A DNA stretch of 64,000 nt. It comes from Hymenopus coronatus (Eukaryota; Arthropoda; Insecta; Mantodea; Hymenopodidae). How positions within the stretch are numbered: position 1 is the stretch's first letter; each line of letters opens with the position of its first letter. The stretch covers positions 100,323,281 to 100,387,280 of the forward strand of contig CM060898.1 of assembly GCA_030762935.1 (NCBI GenBank), in the 5' to 3' direction. This document shows, piece by piece, positions 12,701 through 24,300 of the stretch. The translations under genes and the position numbers were made by a program. Under the pieces are notes generated by a model. That model was not told the origin of the DNA. It ran no database searches and saw only the letters and a list, made by a program, of their open reading frames with translations.

Positions 12701-15296
12701 TGAAACCGAAATTTCACTGGAAGTACATGTTTTAGGATTAAAACAAAGACACAAACAAACAAAAATAACTTTATATCTATAAACAACATGACTGAAAAAT
12801 GAAAAGCTGGTTATATGTCAGTATCCTCCAATACAAAGATTTTCAAGAAAATTGGCCTACCCCAAACTACCCTTTAATGGAAACACTTTTGAAAATTCTG
12901 ATTTTGTTAAAAATTGCTCTAACAATTTTGATTAAAATTCCATTTATTAAAGATATTCACATGACAAACAAAATTTATATCTTGAATTTTCATAGAATAG
13001 CCTCTTCATTCTAAATGACTTTCACATTACTGGTAAACTATAAGAGATGGAAACAATTTACCAACAAAAAATGTAGATCTCATCAAAACATACTATTCAT
13101 GTCAACATTTTTGTTGTGCAGTTAACCATTTCAAGATATTGCTTGTTAAGATTTAAATTTTCCAATATTTTTACTTTTCTCAAATATTTTTTTCATCTAG
13201 GTCAAGTAAAGAAATAGAATTTCAATATTCACATAATGACCAGCTTTTAAAAGATTTGACTATTGCTTTATTTCCTTATTTGTACAGGAAAATATAATAT
13301 AATAAAACCATTTCTGCTAAAGTTTATCTTGATAAGCAAGAAGTTGATAGAAGAGTAATATGCTGCAGCATAGGTAGAGAAAATTATGTGAATGCAGCAC
13401 ATTAGATTCTTTCATTAAGTATTTAATGCCCATTCTTCTGCACAGGTAGCTGATACTGTAGATATATGGAATGAAACAATAATTGGGAAAGAAATTTTGG
13501 GAAGGAAACATTCCTGGCATTAAGTATAGCATACCTCCTCAGTATTTGAAGTTATAAAGGCAAAAGAAAACTGGAAAAACAACGCAGTCCTAACATGAAT
13601 CCATGCCTTAACAACCTGGACTACCTTAGTCAATATACAGTGATGGTGGTGATTATTTTAGTATTATTTAACTCCCACTTCTACTGCAGATAGCACCATA
13701 GCTGGTGGACACTGATAATAATTGAATTGATAATTGGGGAAAGAAATTTGGAAAGGAAACATTTCAGGCAAGTTTCTGGTACCTCCTCAGCATTTACCAA
13801 AGCATTAAGGAAAATCTGGAAAAACTCTCAGTCGTAGTGGAAGATGCTGATAGGATTTGAACTTCACATCTCCCATTCACAAATCTCTTCCTTAACCCAT
13901 TCATGGATACCTAATAAAGGAGGTGAGGCGTTAAAATAAAATAAAAAAAATATTTTAGTTCTTTGGGGCGCAAACCTCTGATTATACCAATATGGTCAAT
14001 TCTCATACACTATGTGGCTATTCGGACACATGATGACTGCAGTATAAACTGATCTTATTTTCTTACGAGTAAATTTTAAATTTTTTTGCATGATAAAGAG
14101 GTAAAATGCATGTATCTGCATCAGCAGATCAGCATCTAAACCATGCCATGGGCCCTCCCCATCCTTTACCACAGATTCTCTTGAATGCAGAATGACTGAA
14201 TTCAATCTCGCATTTCCTTGGTTTTAGTCACTCCTACCATGCCTTAGACAGCATGGCTATAAATCCAGATGTCGAGGTTTGTATTATTTAATGGCGTTAT
14301 TCGATGTTACCCATTAATAAAATGGATTATTTTTGTGGTATTTGGTCAGAACACCAAAACTGGCTTTTTTGTGCTAAGACAGTAGTGATATAAAAGAAAC
14401 AACTGGTGAAGCCCTGGAGATATCAGGGCTTCACCAAATGATAGGGAATTATTTCTTTTAAATCACTACTGTCTTAGCACACAAAATGCCAGATTTAGAG
14501 TTATGTACTGACCAAACGCCACAGATTTAACAATCATGCACAGGATGTCATATCTCATCCATATTACTGAAGGAGCTAATGATCTCAGCTATCTGTGTTG
14601 GTCCAATAAATACAGACCTGAGAGCTGTTTTAATAATGTTGCTCTAAAGCAGATCAAAGCTGTCAACTGAAGTCCAGAGTTTCAAGAAGATTCAAGTTTG
14701 GAGGGCAAACGTAAAATATTATGATGAAGTGTATGTTAAAAACCATAGAATTTATTTACAAGTGATTTAATCAGAACAAAACAAAAATGATTTTAATGAA
14801 AGGAAACTAAGAACTCATAGATATTAATAATTCTAGTCATGAGTTTATATTAAGTATTTCTACTTGTTCATGCATTAACCCATTCGAGAATATCCAATAA
14901 TGGAGGTGGTGTTAAAATAAATAAAACAATAAATAAAAAATATGTTGGTACTATGGGGCACGACCTCGCTCCATACCAGTATGTTCAACTCTCACGTACC
15001 ACTTGGACTCATGATAAATGCTGAATTATCTGATCTTATGATGCGTGTAGTGATGAAAAAAATTGTAAATTGTAAATCGAAGCCTGTCAGCATGCCATCA
15101 CACTGATTGCTTTAGTTGTTCCTCCACATCCTTTTCAACAGTTTCTCTTCAATGCAGAACATATATTTTGCCTGGATTCAATCCCGCATTCCTTGTTTTA
15201 TTGGTTAGCTACTCCCATCATGCCTGCATGGACATAAATCCAGACATTGAGATCTGTATTATTTCATGGAATTATCCAATGCTATCCGTTGGTAAA

Positions 15297-15329
<33 letters not shown>

Positions 15330-18300
15330 AATTGAACTGCAATTAAACTAAACAAGTTTTAAGTGTCATTGATTATCCATAATGCTCGCCTTGAAAGCTT
15401 CAACTCTTAAGTGGTTCACAATAATCTGGATAGAGCACCTACCTCTGTACAAGGAGTCCCAGATTCAATTCTTGGCCAGGGATGGGGATTTTTATCTTGC
15501 TAAGATTATTTATATAAATGGAACAAAAAAATTCTGGAAGCAATATCAGAATGGAAAACAAGGAAATACAAGACTGACTCACAATACGCTGGGAATGGAA
15601 AGAGGAATGCTTATTGACAGTAACATGGAAAGTCAATTATGAACTGTTTCATTCCAGCCAAAATAATGGGTTTCTTCTTCTCTTCTGGCTCTACAGCCCT
15701 TGGTGAGCTTTGGCCTCCTGCACAATCCTCCTCCACATATCTCTATCTTCTGCTTTACTTTTCCACCCTCTGATTCCAATTTTTCTTAGGTCTTCCATCA
15801 CATCATCTAACCATCTTGTTTTTGGTCTTCCTTTTTTTCTTCTAGCGTACAGTCTTCCTTTCAATATTCTTTTTGGCATTCTATCTTCTGTCATTCTCTC
15901 TATGTGTCCTAGCCATCTTATTCTTTGTGCCTTTATAAATTTCACAATATTTTGCTGCTTAATTAGTTCTTCTATCTCATAATTATATCTTATTCTCCAT
16001 TGGTCTTTATCCTTTACAGGTCCAAAGATTCGTCTAAGTATTTTCCGTTCAAATCTTCGTAGTATTTCTTCATCTACATTGTTTAGGGTCCAGGTTTCTG
16101 CAGAATACGTTACTATTGGTCTTATTAGTGTTTTATAGATATTGTATTTTGTCCCTGTACTAATAAGCCTATTTTTTCATAATAGGCTGCATTTCCACCT
16201 TGAATTCTTTCTTTTATGCACTCGTTTAAATTGTTATCATTATTTACAAGCGCTCCTAAATATCTAAATTTGGATACCCCTTCAAATGTTTTGTCTCCAA
16301 CTACTAGATTTTCAATTATTCTTTTGCTTTTGTCTGCTGTCATTTTCAGGTATTTAGTTTTTTTTTCATTTACTTCTAATCCTATTTTTTTTGACCTTCT
16401 TTCTAATTCTTCATAAACTTCAACTAACATTTTCCTATCTCTTGCCACAATCAATATGTCATCTGCATATGCACATATCTGACTAGACTTAAAAAATATT
16501 GTTCCTTTAGTATTTATTTTTTCTACTGCTCTGTGCAGGGCTAGGTTGAATAGAGTCGTCGATAGTCCATCACCTTGTCTTACTCCTGTGTTATAATCAA
16601 AATCCGGACTTAATTTATTCATTACTTTCACTTTGGCTTTTGTATTTTCCATTGTCATTTTTATTAGTCTTATTATTTTCGGTTGCACTTTAAAACATTG
16701 TAAGGTGTTATAGAGAACTTCTCTGTCAATTGAGTCAAATGCAAACTTAAAGAAGGCGTATTTTACAGATTCGTTCACTAATTGATTTAAATTCTATTAG
16801 GCTCTTTTTGATTTCCTTTGAGATAATAAATCCTGTACCATTAAGTCCAGCTTTTTTAGGTCCACTATATAATACCGTGTATTCTTTCTTATCTATTCTA
16901 CCTTCCCCTGCCCATCTTATTTCTTGGAGCGCTACCACATCTAATTTATATTTTAATACTTCATTTGCTATTTCTTTCATTTTCCCAGGTTTCAGCATTG
17001 TCCTTACGTTCCAGGTCGCCAACATTAAATCATTCCGAGGCTTTTTTGCAGGTTTCGTAACAATAGCTTTTTTACAAGATTAGGTTGTTAACCTAATGCT
17101 TAACCCCCAACCTGGAGGACCAGGCTTCCTTATTTATGTCCCCAGGAAGCAGGGTGGTCCGGTTATACCCCCGAACACTGGGTAGCTCAGGCACCTCGGG
17201 GGCGCTACTCCCCGTACTCACCAAGGTGAGCCCCTGAGGGGAAATAATGGGTTTACCACTTTTAAATTTAATGCAATGAATATTCTCTAAAAGTTGCACC
17301 ATTAATATTAATTGCAATAAATGGCATACATTGACGCTTGTTTAATGCTGTTTCAATTGTTTGATGTCTCCACTTTGTTTTCCAAGCTTGAGACTAGGGA
17401 CAGCTGTAGTGGCAGTTTTAAATTTGTAGTCTCCTTGAATAATTTCTACCTTGAAGACAGACTCTGAAATATGAATCCATAGAACAAGAAAAGTCAATTC
17501 TTCCATTTCCATTTATGTGCTAATCTTTGCATGACTGTGTACATTTAATACACATATTTTAACTTGATGATTTCTGGCTTTTGTGAAGCAGCCTTTAACT
17601 GTGACTGTAATTACTTTTACAGAACATCTAAATGAAATCTCTTTTATAGGAGGGATGTGATAGTTAACTTTGGGTAAAAGTTGTAGGTGTCACAGTTACA
17701 GTGCATTAATAGTTTCTCGTAATGAGAAAATTATTATTATTTAAGTTCATGTTTATTATGTTTGCATTTATTATTCAGGACATTTAGCTCAAAATTAATT
17801 TGGTGGTTCTTTAATTGTTATTCAAGGAGCTTGTAATTGCTGAACTGAGTGTTCATTTTTATTCATGATTTTCAGCATGCCAATTGAGCAAGAATGATGA
17901 CGTCAATGACTGGTGAGCCTACATTGAAGTCATGTCACTCTCTACCAAGAAGGAGCAGTTATCATTTGTGGAACCTCTACCTAGAAAGAACAGTTACTAT
18001 GCATGCACCTTTTCTTGGGCACTGGTTTTACAGGAAATGAGGGCTAGGGGAAGAGGAGAGATGTCATCTGCTTGTCTTTGTGTTGTTAACCAAAGAAAGT
18101 TTCTTTTTTTTGAGCCCTCAGCAATTATGGTGAATAGGTTATCTAATTTACCAAAAACTAGCAGATTTATTAAACAAAAAAGTATATGAACTCTGGAATC
18201 TGCAGGGAAGAATAGCATACTTCATGGCTCAATGTTGCTCTGCTGTGCTTCTGAAACTGCATGAAACCTACTGAATGAAGACTAGGGAGCCGAGTGCTCA

Positions 18301-21300
18301 AAAAAACATGCGCACACACTATGCTTTACAGAACAGAAAGTGATCATAGCGATGATGGTTTGCAGAACAGAAAGCAAACCACAGCATTCTAGTTGTGGTT
18401 GCACACTAACCAATACAACCAGCCTTCTCACAACCCTCCCATCTCAATAATGAATAACATTAAAAGATTGTTCTGTTTTGCTTTTTTTTGGCAAACTGAA
18501 TATGAATACAGCACACCTTGTATCTGAATGTAACTATAGATTTACTCCACACCATCATATATGAACATCTGCCACTAGAGGGGCAATAGATAAACTCATT
18601 TGATCAGCAATGGCATCGATGAAGACATTTCTTGCATGGGAAATCACAGATAAAAATCTTATGTGTTCCATTTACATGACTTTCTCTAAATCTGTGTAAC
18701 AAATTATTGTTAAAATGCTTATTCTTCTATCTACTTCATGCCAATCAAGATAAACATTAGAAATTGTCCTTATTACATGGTTCCTTGAAAATAGAAGGGC
18801 AAAAATCTAATGCGTTCCATTTACATGATGTTATACTGATTAAGAGCCTTTTTTTCACCTAATCCAAATGTGCACATTGACAAGTTTGATGGGTGGGAGG
18901 GAGAGGGGAGAATAGAAATGTATGGGTATGTGTGCTGTGGAAAGAGGGAAATGCCCAATTAAACTTCTCTCTTTCTTTAAGTATTAATTTGGGTCAATTG
19001 TAACACTTTCTGTCACTTATTTTGTTTTATTATTAAGGACATGTTCCAGAAGTCCCATTGCTTCTATTATCAACTTTCCAACTCCAACAACTGTCAACTC
19101 GATAAGTTGATAATGGAAACTTTAATAATAAAACCTTAATAATAAAACAAAATAATAATGAAATGTGTTACGATTGGCTCAAACTAATGATAAACGCATA
19201 TATATCACTCTCCCAAAATTCTCATCATTTCAAGTAATTACACTTTCTGTTTGACCACTGGCTCCCATTACAACATTAAACACAACCATCAATGTAAAAA
19301 GAAATCCTCTATGTTTATTAGTCTCCAAATGAAATCCCTCTATGTCCTTTAATAGCTTACTTAACAGTATGAAATGAAATATATAAAATCTGCCATATTA
19401 GTCGCGACCTTTGCAGTAATCTTTTAATCTATATCATTTCTCACAGGCTTTACCATTGCCATATCTGTGAAATTTGAAACATACTTTTTCATGCATACTA
19501 ATTAGAAAACTTGCAAATACAAGACAACCCCCAATTCTCAATATTAATGTTTTGGAAAAAGACATTGTCTTATAATGAATAAATATGGGACATTAAACAA
19601 ATTCACCCACATGACTCTTTAGATGATTTATATAAATGGCTTTGTTTCTGCACTATTATTTAGACGAATAATTTATTTTGATATTTTTCGGTATTAACAT
19701 CTCCACAGAGTGGTGGATCAAGGTTTTACTGAATCTGTATAGAAATTTAAGAAAATGACAACTTTACACATTGAAAAAAGTTTCATACTTACTTGTAGGC
19801 TATTGGACTGATTCTATCTGTCTCTAGAATCATTTTCCATAGCAAACAAAGAAACAATGGAGGAGTTCCTGGCACAGAGAAATGGGCAATTATGTCATTT
19901 TCATTATTCATAGAGGCCCAATTTCGGTATTCCTCTTCAACAGCTTTCTGAAAAGAAGTAAATCAAGGTTATAAGAACTGAAAATAATAATCCTTTTCCT
20001 TTATTTACAGAGTTTAATAAATTTAGTTTTGATACAAAAAACATTGGTTAGCATTTTTATATTGTGCACCAATTCTAAGAAAGACATAAATATTTATTGT
20101 AACAATAATAGCTGTCTTCTACAATGTAAATTAAGGCAGCTTAGCAATTAAGTAACACGATAAATTAATTAATAAAAGCAAATAGGACTAATATAATTAT
20201 AAATTAATATATAAATAAGAAAAATATATGCACGTATCCTATCAGCAGTCTGTTTGGGGTGTTTATCACATAAAGGATTCCCAATAAGAATGATGGATTT
20301 AATAAAACAAAATAAATATTTTATTTTTATGAAATGAGTATTTATTTTTACTTTAATAGAAATGGCACTGTTTTGATTTACATATGAAAAATTATCTCTG
20401 GCATATGCTCTGCACCTAGTTACTCTTTCTATCAAATTTGTTAGATTTCTCTCCTCAATTTTTGAATGTCAAATTTCCTGCTTCAGTTGAGGTATGCTTT
20501 AGAGATTGTTTTCATAAACCTGGGATTCCAGATTCCTCAAAGGAAGAAGTTGCATGGTTGCATGCCCTGTGACCTTTCTGACCATTTAGTTACCTCTGGA
20601 TCAGAGGACTCAACCTAGAAATTTCTCATGCAGCAAAACAATCATCTCATTGGAGGTATGGAAGATACTGCTATTCGTTCCATCCTCACCCTCAGGAAAA
20701 TATACCCTATCACTCCATCAGTTCAAAGTCCACGTCAAAAAGTGACTTGTTGCCGACTATTGTTTTTCCATAATTAGGTTAGGGTTTTCTGTACCCCAAA
20801 TGCAGAAGTTTTGCTTGATTATGAAGTTGCTCAGATGAAAATGTGCTTTGCCATGAAAGATATTTTGTTTGTGAAGCCATGATCTGTATGTTGCCTCTCA
20901 AAAATACATTGAATGAAATATTTTCATTGCACATGCTGGTTTTAATTGTATTAACTATGTTTTATAGAAAAGCATCGGCAAATATTTTCCAAGAATGTGT
21001 CAGAGGGGGCTTTTTGAAATAGTGTAAAATAATACTGTAAATAATAATGAATGGATTTTCTTTGATTCATTTGTTACAATGGTAATATTTTGAAGAGGCT
21101 GCATATGAGTTTGGGTGGAATGTTTGCAGTGGACCCCATTATCTCAAATTCCTCATTAGTCTACACTCTTTAGGTGCAAAATTGTGGCCAAGGATCATAT
21201 ACACAAAGTCTTTATGTAACACTCACAATTCTTGTAATGAGCTTTGAAAACCAAAACCTGTTAAATAAACTACGACCACAAAAACAGAAAGCATGAGTGC

Positions 21301-24300
21301 CGCCAGTTACACAGAAGACAATGACAGACAATTCAAATCTAATAATGTTCTTATTTGGACACCCTAAATATGAGGCCAACAACATTTTTAAAATACCAGG
21401 ATCCAAAACAATTTTTTTTTATAATATATCTGACAGGAATTACTTTTTTTATATGTACTATGTACATAGTGTAAGGTATTACAACCAAAAATTTGACACC
21501 GAGATTTCGCCAGAAATATATGTTTTGAGACCCTCTGAATTCAAAATGTGTGTGTGTGGATGGGTGTGTGCATGCATGCGTGCGTGTGTGTGTTTCTGGG
21601 GGCAGCATAGCTCAAAAATGAAAAGACCGTTAAAAACCAAACTTGGTATTCAAGTTTGGTATATTCCAAGGATGCGACACAAAGATTTTCAAGAAAGTCC
21701 TCCCAACCCAAACTACGCTTTACATCGAAAAAATTTCGAAAATTTTGATTTTCTTAAAAATGGCTCTAACAATTTTGATTAAAATCCTATATTTAAGATA
21801 TTTACTTGCCAAATAAAATGTATATCTTGAATTTTCTGGAAATAGCCTCTAAAGACCTCTTTATTATGGATGATTTTTATTGAAAAATAAAGAGATAGAC
21901 AAAAAAATTTTGTATTCACCCAAAAAAAAAACATTAAACATTAGACTAGAAACATTACCAGGCTATGATGTTTTACATATAATTTTAAATTTTATTAAGG
22001 TGGTACATCTTAAAATTTGGAAAATCCATAGTATGTAAGATATCTTATTGAAATGTATACCAGTTATTATACACAATAGTGATATTTTTGCCATGTATCA
22101 AAATTCTAACTTACATGGTTATTTAAAAAACAATTTTTTACTGCCTAAACATTGTTCTAATAAAAATGAGCCACATAATGCATTTTTAAAAATATTCACA
22201 TACAAACACCCAGTTATCCAGAAAATGGGTTTCAAAATAGATCTGCCACATATTTTTAATATTTGCCCTTAGTGGAGACAAATTATTACTTTTCATAGTT
22301 TCCAAAATTCATGATTTTTTTTAAAATTTGATAATTTATTTATACAAATTTGAGCATTATATTGAAAAAGTAATATGGCCATTTTCTTTTATGTGCTTTT
22401 GAGAGGCAGTATAAAAAGTTTGAAACAAATTAGTGATATTGACACCTTAATAATGCCTTCAAATGAACAAGAAACACACTGGGAGTAATTTGGTATGTGA
22501 AGCCATGAGTGTCCAGTCTATATTATTTTATAAATTATTACAGTGCTTCACAGTGTTAATACTAATAGTTTTTACATTAAATTACTGTTAAAACTGTCAG
22601 TGGGGAAAACCAGTATAAGATTATGTAAATCAAGTACTTACAATCTAAGACTGACTGCAACACAAATATAGTTTTGTTTCATAATCAGCTTACCCTTCCC
22701 GTAATTTTAGGACTGTCACCCCCCTAGGAGTTAAAAGCCAATGCCTAGGAGTCAGAAGTCTGTTGGGGAGCCAAAGGCATGAAAGCACAGATTGGAGAAC
22801 CTGTTACGAGGGGTCGGCCTGTAACCAGGCATGAACATGAGGAAGTGAATGATATGAAATGTAGGCGAAATTGATGATGGAGTAATTGGTGGAATGAGCG
22901 ACTGGGGAAACCGGAGAACTTGGAGAAAACCTGTCCAGATGTCGCTTCATCCACCACAAATCCCACATGCAGGCGCTTGGGATCGAACCCGGGCCACCTA
23001 CTAGTCTTATCACTCAAATGAATGTAGTATAAGTGAAAAATTGTTAGACATGCCTAATAGATAAACAATTAAACATGCAACTTTTGAAATACTGGAACGT
23101 TATGGAATTAGAAAAAAAAATTGAAGAACATTAACTTTTTAGAAAAAAATGATTGAATATATTCTCTGCCTTTATAAAATAAATAACATGAATTTTTATA
23201 AAAACCTACATGTCATTGCCTTTGAATAATGATTATAAAAGCTTATTATAAATTTGAAAACACATGTGATTTTCTTATGTTCATTTTGTCCATATGTTTT
23301 TCTATACAAATTATCCAGCCACAAATTTTACACTAAGAAAAGAAAATCAGAATTAAATATAATTGCTATATATTAATAAGTAACTGAAATTAAATGAACT
23401 GCATTAAACAAAAAGTTGGTACCTTGAGTTGCTGTTTATTCTCCTTTGCAACACTGTTTTGCTGGAAGAACTCATTCAGCACTGGAGGGAAGCACTGTAA
23501 TGTGTGATTTGCCCAACTGTGGGGAGTGTTCTGAATAATTGTATTCAATAAATCCCTGCACCATGTACCTGAGAGTGTCTCAGAACCTGTTTTAGATAAC
23601 ACAATGATAATTATTTCAAAGTCATACAATTTATGCTACTATTTAAAAGACACAACCCTATGTTCTGTTATACGAGGTGTGGCTATAAAATAACTGGACT
23701 GATTTTTTTCTAGCTCCTGCGGTCTTCATAACAATGAACCTGTTTCTCCCTCCTTCCAGCCTCCATCTCATGCTGTAACAGACATTCTCAGAACCTTGGA
23801 TGCCTGAGTTCTATAGGAAAGATGTTGAGTGTGGTTATGAAATTTCTCATAAAACTTGAAAAATCTGATGCACTGAGTTTCAATTAGTTACACAAAGTTT
23901 ATGCTGATCAGTGATTATCCCACACTAGTATAAGACTGGTTCCAAAACTTCAAGGAAAGAAGAGAAGTGATTAAAAATGATCCATAACCCACCAACCTTT
24001 GATGAACATAAAAACATTGCAAAAGTTTGTGAGATTGTAAAAAAGATCATTACTTAAGCACTCGAGCCACTGGCCTACTACAAGGGCATTTTAGATATCT
24101 TGCATGAGTAGCACTTTCTGGCAAAACAAGATTTCTTTAATTGTAATGGTAATGCTCCTCCAATATTTATGATATACTGGGTTATGTTTTTTACTTTATC
24201 TATATGTACTACATACATAGTGTATAGAGAAGGTATTTTATTCCACCCAAAAATTTGATACCAAAATTTCACCAGCAATATGTTTTGAGGTTCCCTGAGC

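Larger units (their letters stand above)
15674..17241 (-). mobile_element. RTE-type LINE, copy 1, both ends present, middle deleted
   Basis: The 13-bp duplication AAATAATGGGTTT (15661-15673 and 17242-17254) brackets the element exactly. The minus strand opens with a GC-rich 5' leader, then an apurinic-type endonuclease start LATWNVRTMLKPGKMKEI with ALQEIRWAG (from 17025). After about 90 residues it jumps into the reverse transcriptase at KFAFDSIDREVLYNTL. The RT keeps GVRQGDGLS and the catalytic YADD, then the C-terminal RIRWLGHIERMTEDR and GRPKTRWLDDV segments. The 3' end is a short GAA-rich tail. A deletion of the endonuclease C-terminus and RT N-terminus makes it inactive. Confidence 0.92.

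Noticed and set aside
14872..15330. Processed pseudogene
   Set aside because: There is a long A tract but no coding similarity upstream, and a second copy without the tract lies 1 kb away, so it is a repeat.
16216..16416. Plus-strand ORFs over the LINE at 15674-17241
   Set aside because: Antisense shadows of the RT; Leu/Ser/Phe-rich with no motif.
21297..21782. 161-codon plus-strand ORF
   Set aside because: It runs through a family D copy and its TG microsatellite; other copies of the family do not keep this frame.
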